Shown: in pieces, positions 15,965 through 24,396 of the stretch | Position numbering within the stretch: the first letter of the stretch is position 1 | How the letters are laid out: each line of letters begins with the position of its first letter | NCBI GenBank assembly: GCA_963777725.1 | Contig: CAVZRR010000001.1 | Location: forward strand, 124,001 to 188,000 | Reading direction: 5' to 3' | DNA from: RPQJ01 sp963777725 | Lineage (GTDB): Bacteria; Pseudomonadota; Gammaproteobacteria; Steroidobacterales; Steroidobacteraceae | DNA: 64,000 nucleotides | Made by a program: the position numbers and the translations under genes | Notes under the pieces: model-generated | The model's database searches: none | What the model was told of the DNA's origin: nothing | Seen by the model: only the letters and a program-made list of their open reading frames with translations

Positions 15965-16905
15965 CGCGTGCGCGCTGCGTGGAGATCGCGGGCGAGTCGC
16001 ACGGCGGCACGCAGGCTGCCGGCGTCGGCCCGGCCCGTGCCGGCGAGATCGAGCGCCGTGCCGTGATCGACCGAAGTGCGCAGGATCGGCAGGCCGAGCG
16101 TCACGTTGACCGCATGCCCGAAGCTGGCGTGCTTCAGCACCGGCAGCCCCTGGTCGTGGAACATCGCCAGCACCGCATCGTGACTCGCGAGTCGTTCCGG
16201 CAGGAACGCAGTGTCGGCGGGGATGGGGCCCGTCAGGTGCAGTCCCTCGAGGCGTAGCTCCCGCAGCGTGGGCTCGATCACCTCGAGTTCCTCACGCCCG
16301 AGATGGCCGCCTTCGCCAGCGTGCGGGTTCAGGCCGCAGACCAGGATGCGAGGTTCGGGCACGCCGAACTTGTCGCGCAGGTCGGTATCCAGGATGCGGA
16401 GCACGTCGCGCAGCCGTTCGGCCGTGACGGCCTTGCTCACCTCGGCCAGGGGCAGGTGGGTCGTGACGAGCGCGACTCGCAGTCCGCCGCCTACCAGCAT
16501 CATCACCGGCAACGCGGCTCCGGTCCGTTGCGCGAGATACTCGGTGTGCCCCGTGAACGGAATCCCTGCATCGTTGATCACGCCCTTGTGCACCGGGGCG
16601 GTGACCATTGCGTCGAACTGGCCGTCGAGACAGCCGTCCACGGCCCGATCGAGCACCGTGAGCACGTAGCGGGCATTCGCGGGATCGAGGCGCCCCGGCG
16701 CACAGGGCGTGGCCAGTGGCACGTCAAGGACGCAGGCGTCTGGCAGGGTCCGGCGCGCCGCGCGCTCGAGCAGCGACCGGTCGCCGATCAGCACCAGCCG
16801 GCATTCCCAGGACTCCGCGAGCAGCGCGGCGCACAGCTCCGGGCCAATTCCCGCGGGCTCGCCGGTGGTGATTGCGATCGTCGGCGGCGTGCGGTCCGGG
16901 CTCAC
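15961..16905 (-). CDS. pdxA: 4-hydroxythreonine-4-phosphate dehydrogenase
   Basis: A 314-residue NAD-dependent dehydrogenase of pyridoxal phosphate synthesis. It oxidises 4-phosphohydroxy-threonine, whose product condenses with deoxyxylulose phosphate via PdxJ. The start is a GTG at 16905 overlapping the surA TGA by four bases (VSPDRTPPTIAITTGEPAG, with the family motif TGEPAGIGPEL). Metal-binding histidines appear in TGHTEYLA, in ALVTTHLPL and in AMFHDQGLP. The upstream reading frame is open but lies within surA, so the GTG is preferred. Confidence 0.96.
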   Translation of the reverse strand: MSPDRTPPTIAITTGEPAGIGPELCAALLAESWECRLVLIGDRSLLERAARRTLPDACVLDVPLATPCAPGRLDPANARYVLTVLDRAVDGCLDGQFDAMVTAPVHKGVINDAGIPFTGHTEYLAQRTGAALPVMMLVGGGLRVALVTTHLPLAEVSKAVTAERLRDVLRILDTDLRDKFGVPEPRILVCGLNPHAGEGGHLGREELEVIEPTLRELRLEGLHLTGPIPADTAFLPERLASHDAVLAMFHDQGLPVLKHASFGHAVNVTLGLPILRTSVDHGTALDLAGTGRADAGSLRAAVRLARDLHAARTR

Positions 16906-18209
16906 AGCCGGTAGTCGACGAAGGCCTCGTCGCGCAGCCGGCGCATCCAGACCTCGGTTTCCTCGTCGGCCCGGGACTCGCGCAACTGCGCCAGGCATCG
17001 ATTGCGGATCACGTCGTCGGTCGCGTCGTAGGTCCGCCGGCCCAGCAGCTGCACGATGTGCCAGCCGAACTGGGTCTTGAACGGCTGGCTGATCTCATTC
17101 TCGGCGAGCTGGTCGAGTTGCTGCTCGAAGACCGGCGTGAACGTGCCCGGCCCCTGCCAGCCGAGGTCGCCGCCATTGGCGGCCGAGCCGCCGTCGGCGG
17201 AATTCACCGAGGCGATGGCCTCGAAGGGCTCGCCTTTCAGGATCCGTTCGCGGAACTGCAGCAGCTTCTGGCGGACGGTCTCGTCGTCCTCGATCGCGTT
17301 CGTCTGCAGCAGGATGTGCCGCGCGTGCACCTGCGAAACGAGTGCGGACGAGGCCGCCCCGCGGGACTCGACGAGCTTGAAAATGTGCAGGCCGCTCGGC
17401 GTGCGGATGGGTTCGGTGATTTCGCCCGGCTTGAGGCGCGGGATCGCGTCGGCGGCGAACGAAGGCAGCTGGTTGACCTTGCGCCAGCCGAGGGCGCCGC
17501 CTTCGAGCGCCGTGCCCGCATCCGAATAAGCGATCGCGAGTTGCGTGAAGTCCTCGCCGCGGCGCGCGCGTTCGTAGACGCCTTGCGCGCGCGACGCTCG
17601 CTCCTCGGCTTGCTCGGGCGTCGCCGAGGCCGGCACGGCGACCAGGATGTGCGCGATGTCGTATTCCACGTCGTCGCCGGGAGAGGTCTTGCGCCGCGTC
17701 ACGCACTGCTCGATCTCGCGCGGCGACACGTAGATGCGCGCGTAGACGTCGCGCTGGCGCAGCAGGTTGAGCGTCATCTCGCGACGCACTTCCTCGCGAT
17801 AGCTCCGGTAATCGACGCCCTGCGACTCGAGCGCGGCGGGCAGGTCGCTGAAACTCAGCTTGTTGCGCGCCGCGACGTCGGTGAGCGTCTGGTTCAGCAT
17901 TTCGTCGGAGACCTTGATGCCGAGCCGGTCGGCGCGCTGCGTCTGGATCTCCTGCATCACCAGGCGCTCGAGCACCTGCTGGCGGAGCAGGTTCCGCGGG
18001 GGCATCTGCTGTCCTTGCTGCTCGAGCCGGTCCGAGATCACGCGCACCTGTTGGTCGAGGTCGCTGCGCAACACGATGCCGTCGTTGACGACGGCGGCGA
18101 TCCGGTCGAGCAGCACGCCCTGGGTGCCGAGCTCGGTGCCCTGGCCATGCGCCACCGACGCGGCCAGCAGCAGGACGGTCGTCAGTAATATATTGATTTT
18201 CAAAGGCAT
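16902..18209 (-). CDS. surA: Periplasmic chaperone / peptidyl-prolyl isomerase SurA
   Basis: A 435-residue periplasmic protein that escorts outer-membrane proteins such as LptD to the Bam complex. It has a signal peptide (INILLTTVLLLAASVAHG), an N-terminal chaperone domain with LDRIAAVVNDGIVLRSDL, and two parvulin domains: the first around residues 185-290 (YDIAHILVAVP) and the second around 295-400 (VHARHILLQTN). A C-terminal helix closes the molecule. It follows lptD by 12 bases, and its stop overlaps the pdxA start. Length matches E. coli SurA (428). Confidence 0.97.
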   Translation of the reverse strand: MPLKINILLTTVLLLAASVAHGQGTELGTQGVLLDRIAAVVNDGIVLRSDLDQQVRVISDRLEQQGQQMPPRNLLRQQVLERLVMQEIQTQRADRLGIKVSDEMLNQTLTDVAARNKLSFSDLPAALESQGVDYRSYREEVRREMTLNLLRQRDVYARIYVSPREIEQCVTRRKTSPGDDVEYDIAHILVAVPASATPEQAEERASRAQGVYERARRGEDFTQLAIAYSDAGTALEGGALGWRKVNQLPSFAADAIPRLKPGEITEPIRTPSGLHIFKLVESRGAASSALVSQVHARHILLQTNAIEDDETVRQKLLQFRERILKGEPFEAIASVNSADGGSAANGGDLGWQGPGTFTPVFEQQLDQLAENEISQPFKTQFGWHIVQLLGRRTYDATDDVIRNRCLAQLRESRADEETEVWMRRLRDEAFVDYRL

Positions 18210-18221
18210 TTCGGCGATGTG

Positions 18222-20450
18222 TCAGGACCGGGGCTCGGGCGGGAGGGCGGAGTATCCCCGAATCGCATCGCGCAGGAAAGACTCGTTGTCCACTCCGACA
18301 TTGGAGAGGCCCTTCAGTTCCAGCTGCAGGCCCACCGAGGTATCCGTGTCGCCGGTACGGCTGCTGACGAACCGGCGGGTCACGATCCGCAGTGCCCAGC
18401 AGCACGACCCGTACTCGAAGCCGAGGAACTGGTCGAGCGTCTGTTCCTCGTCGAGCGAGTAGACCCAGCGGCCGAACGCGCGCCAGCGATCGCCGATCGG
18501 CCATGCCGCGGAGACGTCGAATTGCTCGAGCAGGTCGTGCCGGAATCGATAGCCCGCGTTGATGACGCTGTCGCTCGCCGGCCGGTACTGCACGTAGACC
18601 TCCGATTTTTCGGTGCGCGTCTCGTCGGGGTTCCACTGGTAGCCGAGCCGGGCGTTCCAGTTCTTGAACGCCGCCAGCTCGAGCTCGGCGATCACGTCCG
18701 ACGTCGATTGATCGCGCTGCGGCTCCTCCGGCAGGCGCACCCGCGGGTCCTCGAAGTAGTACGCCTGGCCAAGCGTTGCGCTCAGGAACTGGCGGCCGCC
18801 CGCCGCGTCGAGCAGGCGGCTGGTGACCCCGACGCTGACCTGGTTCGCGTCGCCGACTCGATCTGCGCCGACGTAGCGGTTGGTGCGGAACAACTGGACC
18901 AGGTTCAGGTCGGGCAGGCCGGTGTCGAACACCGGCAGGTCGTCCTGGTCGCGGTAGGGCACGTAGAGGTAGAGCAGCCGCGGTTCGAGCGTCTGCACGC
19001 GCTGGCCGTGCGAGCCCGATGGCCGCTCCAGCACGAAGCCGGTCTCGACGTTGACCGCAGGCACCGTTCGCACCGGCGACTCGTCGACGCCCTCCGGCGC
19101 GTCGCTGAGCGAATACGCGGTGGCGCGCCACGAAGCGCCGGCGCCGAAGTGCGCGCCGCTGCGTTCGGCGCGCCAGTCGAGCACGGGCTCGACATCCACG
19201 CGCTGGCCGGTCGTGCCTTCGTCGCGCTCGAAGTTGACGGCTTCGGTCCGCACCTCGGCGTCGAATCCGTAGCCGAGGTTGCGCCACTGGCCGACCGCGG
19301 CGACGTACGGCAGGATCGAATACGGCCGCTCTGCGTCGGGCAGCGTCTGATCGAGCACCTGGTAATCCTGCACCCGGCCGACCAGCGACCAGTGCGTGGT
19401 GTCGCGGCGCGCCTCGCCGAGGCGGTTGAGGAACGTGACGCTGGTGCCCTCGAAGCCGAGCCCGAAGTCTTCGAAGTAATTCGCATCGCTCGCGTTCGCC
19501 GCATCGACGAGCAGACGGGTGCGCGGTTCAAGGTGCGTGACGTTCTGCAGGTCGACCAGGCTGCGCTGGTCGCCCGTTTCCCGGTCGTCCGGCAGGTATT
19601 CCGCGTTCAGCGTGCCCCGACTGCGTTGCGTCAGGTAGCGGAATTCCGTGTCCAGGCGCAGCCCTCGCGACGACATGTAGCGCGGCGTGAACGTGGCGTC
19701 ATAGTTCGGCGCGATGCGCCAGTACCAGGGCACCGCGACCTGGGTGCCGGTCCGGCTGCTGCTGCCGATGGTCGGGAAGAGCAGGCCCGACTTCGGCTCG
19801 TCGCCGACCGGGAACGAGATCCACGGCGTGTAGAGGATCGGCACGCCCATGAAATCCAGTCGCACGTCGCGGCCCGTGCCGATGCGCGTCTTCTGGTCGA
19901 TCGAGATCTGGCCGGCACGCAGTTTCCAGTCGTCGTTGCCGGGCGGGCAGGCCGTGTAGCGGACTCCGTCGAGGTCGAGGATGCGGCCATCGCGCAGCTG
20001 CATGCTGCGGGCCGCGCCACGCACGGACCGGTCCATCAGCTCGAACTCGGCGCCTTCGAACGTGCCGCCCTGGCCCTCGAAGTTACCGCCCTGGCCGCGC
20101 ACGTGCAGCGTCGGGTCGAGGTACTCGACGATGCCCTTCAGGCTGACGCTGCGCTTTTCGGCATCGATCTCCGCGGCGTCGGCTGTGAGCAAGCGCTGGC
20201 CCATGCGGATCCGCACGTTGCCCGTGAGGCTTGCGTCGCCGGCACGGCCGAGTTCCCCCTGGTCACTGGTGATGTCGATGCGGGGATCGGCGGGATCGGA
20301 CTGGCGCAGTTCCTCGAGGCGTGGGTCCTCGGCCGACGGGAACTCGCACAGCAGCTCGTCCGCGACGGCCCCCGAAGCCGCGAGCAAGCAGGCCGCCGCC
20401 GCGGGGGCCAGCCGTCGCGAGCGCAGCGAGGTTCGATCGGACGGCTTCAT
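18222..20450 (-). CDS. lptD: LPS-assembly outer-membrane protein LptD
   Basis: A 742-residue outer-membrane translocon that inserts LPS in the outer leaflet with LptE. Residues 1-30 form a signal peptide. An OstA/LptA-like jellyroll (about 50-170) binds LPS, and the rest is the beta-barrel. Four mature cysteines occur at 35, 168, 683 and 684, the last two adjacent (GSCCW). This is the same pattern as the four cysteines of E. coli LptD, whose inter-domain disulfides are essential. The ATG at 20450 comes right after a TATAAT on this strand, so the message may be nearly leaderless. It is divergent from amgK. Confidence 0.96.
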   Translation of the reverse strand: MKPSDRTSLRSRRLAPAAAACLLAASGAVADELLCEFPSAEDPRLEELRQSDPADPRIDITSDQGELGRAGDASLTGNVRIRMGQRLLTADAAEIDAEKRSVSLKGIVEYLDPTLHVRGQGGNFEGQGGTFEGAEFELMDRSVRGAARSMQLRDGRILDLDGVRYTACPPGNDDWKLRAGQISIDQKTRIGTGRDVRLDFMGVPILYTPWISFPVGDEPKSGLLFPTIGSSSRTGTQVAVPWYWRIAPNYDATFTPRYMSSRGLRLDTEFRYLTQRSRGTLNAEYLPDDRETGDQRSLVDLQNVTHLEPRTRLLVDAANASDANYFEDFGLGFEGTSVTFLNRLGEARRDTTHWSLVGRVQDYQVLDQTLPDAERPYSILPYVAAVGQWRNLGYGFDAEVRTEAVNFERDEGTTGQRVDVEPVLDWRAERSGAHFGAGASWRATAYSLSDAPEGVDESPVRTVPAVNVETGFVLERPSGSHGQRVQTLEPRLLYLYVPYRDQDDLPVFDTGLPDLNLVQLFRTNRYVGADRVGDANQVSVGVTSRLLDAAGGRQFLSATLGQAYYFEDPRVRLPEEPQRDQSTSDVIAELELAAFKNWNARLGYQWNPDETRTEKSEVYVQYRPASDSVINAGYRFRHDLLEQFDVSAAWPIGDRWRAFGRWVYSLDEEQTLDQFLGFEYGSCCWALRIVTRRFVSSRTGDTDTSVGLQLELKGLSNVGVDNESFLRDAIRGYSALPPEPRS

Positions 20451-20457
20451 CGCAACG

Positions 20458-20465
20458 ATTATAAT
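20458..20465. promoter_or_regulatory. Shared palindromic -10 elements of lptD and amgK
   Basis: The 8-base palindrome ATTATAAT contains a perfect TATAAT on each strand (20460-20465 plus, 20463-20458 minus). On the minus strand the lptD ATG begins 8 bases after the -10, on the plus strand amgK starts 39 bases after. Both -35 regions are weak. Confidence 0.5.
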
Positions 20466-20503
20466 TGCCACGCCACCCCGCATCCGACTTTCCGAGGCCC
20501 CAC

Positions 20504-21538
20504 TTGTCCGAACTCCGCCGAGACGACCCCCGGCTCGACCTGCTGCGCCACTGGCTCGAGCAAGGCCTCGGCTGGCAGAGCTACGACCTCGCACCAGCCT
20601 CTGCCGACGCGAGCTTTCGCCGCTACTTCCGCGTCGCGCGCGGCGACGAGACCGCGATCGTGATGGACGCGCCACCGCAGAAGGAGGACGTCGAGCCTTA
20701 CCTGCGCATCGCCGGGATGCTCGATGCAATCGGCGTCAATGCACCGCGCATCCTCGCACGCAATGCGTCCGAGGGGTTTCTGCTGCTGACGGACCTCGGG
20801 TCCACGACCTACCTGGCGGAGCTCGGTCGCCCGGCTCGAGCCGATGCACTCTACGCGGACGCGATCGAAGCGCTGGTGCGGATCCAGGCGCGTGGCGCCC
20901 GGTTCGGCGCGCAGCTGCCCCCCTATGACGAGAAGCTGCTGCGTTTCGAGATGAGCCTGTTCACCGACTGGCTGCTCGCGCGGCATCTGCAGGTGAGCCT
21001 CGATCCGGGCGCGACTCAGGCCCTGGCCCGGGTCTTCGACACGCTCGTCGCCAGCGCGCTGGAGCAGCCGCCGGTGTTCGTGCACCGCGACTACCACTCG
21101 CGCAACCTGATGGTCTGCTCGGGCCACAATCCGGGCATTCTCGATTTCCAGGATGCGGTCCACGGGCCGCTCACCTACGACCTGGTCTCGCTGCTGCGCG
21201 ACTGTTACATCGCTTGGCCGCAGGACAGAGTCGTGGCGTGGGCGCTGGATTTTCGCCGCCGAGCCGCGTCCGCCGGACTCCCGGTGGGTGCGGACGAGCA
21301 ACAGTTCCTGCGCTGGTTCGACCTGATGGGCGTCCAGCGGCATCTCAAGGCGAGCGGCATCTTCGCGCGCTTGTGGCACCGTGACGGCAAGCCCGGCTAC
21401 CTGGCTGATGTGCCGCGGACGCTCGAGTACGTCGCCCAGGCCTGCGCACGGCACGCGGATCTCGCCCCGCTCGGAGAACTGGTCGCGGGCCGGGTGCTTC
21501 CGGCCATGCGGGCGAGCCTCGGGACGCCGGCCGCGTGA
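20504..21538 (+). CDS. amgK: N-acetylmuramate/N-acetylglucosamine 1-kinase
   Basis: A 344-residue sugar kinase with an aminoglycoside-phosphotransferase fold. In Pseudomonas AmgK phosphorylates MurNAc at C1, and MurU then makes UDP-MurNAc, a recycling route that bypasses de novo synthesis and lowers fosfomycin sensitivity. Kinase motifs are FVHRDYHSRNLM (catalytic Asp) and ILDFQDAVHGPLTYDLVSLL (metal-binding Asp; quoted as ILDFQDAVHGPLTYD). The TTG start at 20504 has GAGG 6 bases upstream; a TTG at 20465 is less likely. Its TGA overlaps the GTG of murU. The position next to lptD matches Pseudomonas. Confidence 0.92.
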   Translation: MSELRRDDPRLDLLRHWLEQGLGWQSYDLAPASADASFRRYFRVARGDETAIVMDAPPQKEDVEPYLRIAGMLDAIGVNAPRILARNASEGFLLLTDLGSTTYLAELGRPARADALYADAIEALVRIQARGARFGAQLPPYDEKLLRFEMSLFTDWLLARHLQVSLDPGATQALARVFDTLVASALEQPPVFVHRDYHSRNLMVCSGHNPGILDFQDAVHGPLTYDLVSLLRDCYIAWPQDRVVAWALDFRRRAASAGLPVGADEQQFLRWFDLMGVQRHLKASGIFARLWHRDGKPGYLADVPRTLEYVAQACARHADLAPLGELVAGRVLPAMRASLGTPAA

Positions 21539-22299
21539 AGGCCATGATCCTCGCGGCGGGCCGCGGTGAACGCATGCGCCCGCTCACGCTCTCGCGCCCG
21601 AAGCCGCTGCTCGAAGCCGGCGGCCTGCCGCTGATCGTGCACCACCTGCACGCGCTGGCCGCGTCGGGTCTCACTGACATCGTGATCAACGTTTCCTGGC
21701 TCGGCGACCAGATCCGGGCGGCGCTCGGCGACGGCAGTGCTTACGGCGTCCGATTGCAGTACAGCGACGAGGGCCCCGAGCCGCTCGAGACCGGGGGCGG
21801 GATCTTCCGTGCGCTGCCGTTGCTCGGACCATCTGCGTTCATCGTGTTGAACGGTGACGTCTGGACCGACTACCCATGCGCTCGCCTGCGGGCCGCGCTG
21901 CAGCCCGGCGATCTCGCGCACCTGGTGCTCGTGCCCAATCCCGCGCACAACCCGGGCGGCGATTTCGTCCTCGAGCAGGGCCGCATCGTCGAGGCCGGCA
22001 GTGAACGCCTCACGTTCTCGGGTCTCGGCGTCTACCGCCCCGAGCTGTTCGCCGGCTGCACCGACGGCATCTTCAAGCTGGCGCCGCTGCTCCGCTCCGC
22101 GCTCCGCGCCGGCCGCGTGAGCGGCGAACTCCACACCGGCACCTGGCTCGACATCGGCACGCCCGAGCGCCTCGCCGAACTCGACGCGCACCTCCGCAAC
22201 GCCACTGCGCTGAATCCATCCACCCCATCACGCGAACTGTCGGGTCAGCGCAGGCAGGCCGCTGGCGTCAGCCACCGCGCCAGCAGTGGCGTTCGCTAG
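21535..22299 (+). CDS. murU: N-acetylmuramate alpha-1-phosphate uridylyltransferase
   Basis: A 254-residue nucleotidyltransferase making UDP-MurNAc from MurNAc-1-phosphate and UTP, the step after AmgK. The start is GTG at 21535. The signature LAAGRGERMRPLT, followed by RPKPLLE, and NGDVWTDY are seen. Pseudomonas MurU is about 223 residues. Here the conserved fold ends near residue 222 (AELDAHLRN), and 31 low-complexity residues (TALNPSTPSRELSGQ and beyond) run to a stop seven bases before a large inverted repeat. The tail is probably a read-through added when the repeat arrived. Confidence 0.92.
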   Translation: MKAMILAAGRGERMRPLTLSRPKPLLEAGGLPLIVHHLHALAASGLTDIVINVSWLGDQIRAALGDGSAYGVRLQYSDEGPEPLETGGGIFRALPLLGPSAFIVLNGDVWTDYPCARLRAALQPGDLAHLVLVPNPAHNPGGDFVLEQGRIVEAGSERLTFSGLGVYRPELFAGCTDGIFKLAPLLRSALRAGRVSGELHTGTWLDIGTPERLAELDAHLRNATALNPSTPSRELSGQRRQAAGVSHRASSGVR

Positions 22300-22305
22300 C
22301 CAGCG

Positions 22306-22416
22306 CGCCGGGGTTCGGCGGAGGGCTCGCCGGGCCCTGCGCGGCAGGACGCCGCGCCGGGAGCCCACATGGACGTGCTCGCGGCGTCCCGGCAAGCCCT
22401 CCGCCGATCCCCGGCG
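22306..22416. repeat. Large imperfect inverted repeat (29-base arms) with nested hairpin
   Basis: Arms 22306-22334 and 22388-22416 are reverse complements over 29 bases with two mismatches (CGCCGGGG at the outer end, CGGCGGAGGGCT inside). Between them are a small hairpin CCTGC-GCG-GCAGG and a second pairing (GGACGCCGCG with CGCGGCGTCC). The layout resembles dispersed palindromic elements of GC-rich Gammaproteobacteria such as REP/MITE-like repeats. It also could stop transcription between murU and lipA, though there is no U-tract. Confidence 0.8.
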
Positions 22417-22456
22417 AGCGTGAGCAACGCAGCGCCGCTTCCGGTGCCGCTGGACG

Positions 22457-22462
22457 TACAAT
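22457..22462 (+). promoter_or_regulatory. Candidate -10 element for lipA
   Basis: TACAAT lies 25 bases before the lipA ATG, after the inverted repeat that should end the murU message. AAGGA serves as the ribosome site. No clear -35 was found 16-18 bases upstream. Confidence 0.35.
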
Positions 22463-22486
22463 GACCGCCCGCTGAAAAGGACAGGC

Positions 22487-23506
22487 ATGAGCGAATTCAA
22501 AGGCATCCCCGTCGTCCCCGCCGCCCGCAGCGGCCAGAAATACGTGACGCCGCAAGGCACCACGGCGATCAAGGACGGCGTCAAGGCCAGCACCCGTGCG
22601 GCGCCGCTGCCGGCCGGTCGCAAGCCCTCGTGGCTGCGCGCACCGATGCCGGGTGGCGCGCGGTTCGACGTCGTGCGCCAGACCGTCCGCGAGCACCGGC
22701 TCGCAACGGTCTGCGAGGAGGCCAAGTGCCCGAACATCGGCGAATGCTGGAATGCCGGCACGGCGACCCTGATGCTGATGGGCGAGGTCTGCACCCGGGC
22801 CTGCCGCTTCTGCGCCGTGGACACCGGCAACCCGCGCGGCTGGCTCGACGAGGATGAGCCGGCCAACGCCGCGCGCACGGTGCGGCTGATGGGACTGCGC
22901 TACGTCGTGCTGACCTCGGTCAATCGCGACGATCTCGAGGATGGCGGGGCGGGGCACTTCGCGGCCTGCGTGCGCGAGATCAAGCGGCTTTGCCCAGAGA
23001 CGGCCGTCGAGGCCCTGACGCCCGACTTCCAGGGCGCCCTCGAGGACGTCGCGACCGTCGTGGACAGCGGGCTCGACGTGTTTGCGCAGAACGTCGAGAC
23101 CGTGCGCAGGCTCACGCATCCCGTGCGGGATCCGCGTGCTTCCTACCAGCAGACGCTCGACGTGCTGTCCCATGCCAAGCGCCATCGCCCGGGCGTGCTG
23201 ACGAAGACGAGCCTGATGCTCGGTCTCGGCGAGACCGAAGCGGAGATCCTCGCGACGATGGACGACCTGCGCGCCATCGGCGTCGACATCCTGACGCTCG
23301 GCCAGTACCTGCGCCCGACCGCGAACCATCTGGCGGTCGAGCGTTTCGTCACGCCAATGGAATTCGAGCAGTATCGCGCTGCGGCACTCGAGCGCGGCTT
23401 CGTCGAGTGCGTCGCGGGCCCGCTGGTGCGCTCGAGCTACCGCGCGGAGCAGGCGCTGGCCCGGAACAACGCGGGCCTCGGCGCCGGTGGCGTGGCCGCG
23501 CGCTGA
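22487..23506 (+). CDS. lipA: Lipoyl synthase
   Basis: A 339-residue radical-SAM enzyme that inserts two sulfurs into protein-bound octanoyl groups to form lipoate. The radical-SAM cluster cysteines are 102, 106 and 109 (CTRACRFC). The auxiliary cluster is bound by Cys76, Cys81 and Cys87 (CEEAKCPNIGEC) plus the C-terminal serine in RSSYRAE. The N-terminal 45 residues are variable. It precedes lipB by four bases on the plus strand. In E. coli lipB precedes lipA and both lie on the same strand as ybeD, so the order and orientation here are rearranged. Confidence 0.97.
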   Translation: MSEFKGIPVVPAARSGQKYVTPQGTTAIKDGVKASTRAAPLPAGRKPSWLRAPMPGGARFDVVRQTVREHRLATVCEEAKCPNIGECWNAGTATLMLMGEVCTRACRFCAVDTGNPRGWLDEDEPANAARTVRLMGLRYVVLTSVNRDDLEDGGAGHFAACVREIKRLCPETAVEALTPDFQGALEDVATVVDSGLDVFAQNVETVRRLTHPVRDPRASYQQTLDVLSHAKRHRPGVLTKTSLMLGLGETEAEILATMDDLRAIGVDILTLGQYLRPTANHLAVERFVTPMEFEQYRAAALERGFVECVAGPLVRSSYRAEQALARNNAGLGAGGVAAR

Positions 23507-23510
23507 GGCC

Positions 23511-24215
23511 GTGGCCGCGCCGGTCCTGCGCTGGCTGGGCCGCGCCGAATACGAGCCGACCTGGCGCGCGATGCAGCGCTTCGTCGAGGAGCGCGGGCCG
23601 GGCACCGCGGACGAGCTCTGGTTTCTCGAGCATCCGCCGGTCTTCACGCTGGGCATGAACTCGCGGCCCGAGCACCTGCTGGCGACAGGCGACATTCCAG
23701 TCGTGCAGATCGATCGTGGCGGACAGGTGACCTACCACGGGCCCGGGCAACTGGTCGTCTACCCGCTGCTCGACATCGGGCGCGCCGGGCTCGGCGTGCG
23801 GCAGCTCGTCGAGGGTATCGAGCGCGCGATCGTCGGCACGGTGGCGCAGTGGGGCATCGAGGCCGTCGGTCGCCGCGATGCGCCGGGCGTCTACGTTGCG
23901 GGTCGCAAGCTCGCGAGCATCGGGCTCAGGATCCGCAAGGGGTGCTCATACCACGGCCTGGCGCTCAACGTTGCGATGGACCTGGAGCCGTTCCGCCGCA
24001 TCAATCCCTGCGGTTACGCGGGACTCGAGATGACCCAGGTCAGCGATCTTGGTGGTCCCGCCGACTTGCGGGTCGTGGCGGATGCGCTCGCACCGCGGTT
24101 GCTCGAGTCGCTCGGCCTCGGCGCAACGCTCAGAGCGCGACGAGCACCTGGCGGCAGGACGTCAGTTCCAGGTAGACGGCGTCGAGTTGCGCCTTGCTCT
24201 CGGCCCGCACCGTGA
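23511..24215 (+). CDS. lipB: Octanoyltransferase
   Basis: A 234-residue enzyme moving octanoate from acyl carrier protein to lipoyl domains, providing the LipA substrate. Motifs are GGQVTYHGPGQLVVYPL, GRKLASIGLRIRKG (active-site Lys) and RINPCGYAGLEMTQ with the acyl-binding Cys167. The start is a GTG at 23511, four bases after lipA. The conserved sequence ends around ESLGLG near residue 204. About 30 Arg-rich residues follow and run antisense through the ybeD coding end, an 86-base convergent overlap, so the native stop may have been lost. Confidence 0.95.
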   Translation: MAAPVLRWLGRAEYEPTWRAMQRFVEERGPGTADELWFLEHPPVFTLGMNSRPEHLLATGDIPVVQIDRGGQVTYHGPGQLVVYPLLDIGRAGLGVRQLVEGIERAIVGTVAQWGIEAVGRRDAPGVYVAGRKLASIGLRIRKGCSYHGLALNVAMDLEPFRRINPCGYAGLEMTQVSDLGGPADLRVVADALAPRLLESLGLGATLRARRAPGGRTSVPGRRRRVAPCSRPAP

Positions 24216-24393
24216 TCGTGAGGCCGAGATAGCGTCCGCCGCTGCTCGGGCGCTCTTCGATGCTGCCCTCGGCCAGCGTACCGAAATGCCGGGTGACGAT
24301 GCCGAGCGCCAGGCTGCGGAACTCGTCGGTCGCCTGCCCCATGATCTTGATGGGGAAGTCGCACGGAAACTCGAACAGCGTTGCCTCGGCCAT
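24130..24393 (-). CDS. ybeD: YbeD-like protein (DUF493/UPF0250)
   Basis: An 87-residue protein matching the YbeD family (FEFPCDFPIKIMG, then RPSSGGRYLGLTITVRAES). The family has an ACT-like ferredoxin fold and sits next to lipB in many proteobacteria. A regulatory role in lipoate metabolism has been suggested but not shown. It is the last gene of the mreB-dat series, three bases after dat, and overlaps the end of lipB on the opposite strand by 86 bases. Confidence 0.93.
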   Translation of the reverse strand: MAEATLFEFPCDFPIKIMGQATDEFRSLALGIVTRHFGTLAEGSIEERPSSGGRYLGLTITVRAESKAQLDAVYLELTSCRQVLVAL

Positions 24394-24396
24394 GGA

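Noticed and set aside
18219..20663. Open frame of over 800 codons antisense to lptD
   Set aside because: lptD has domains, signal peptide and conserved cysteines; the antisense frame has none and runs into amgK.
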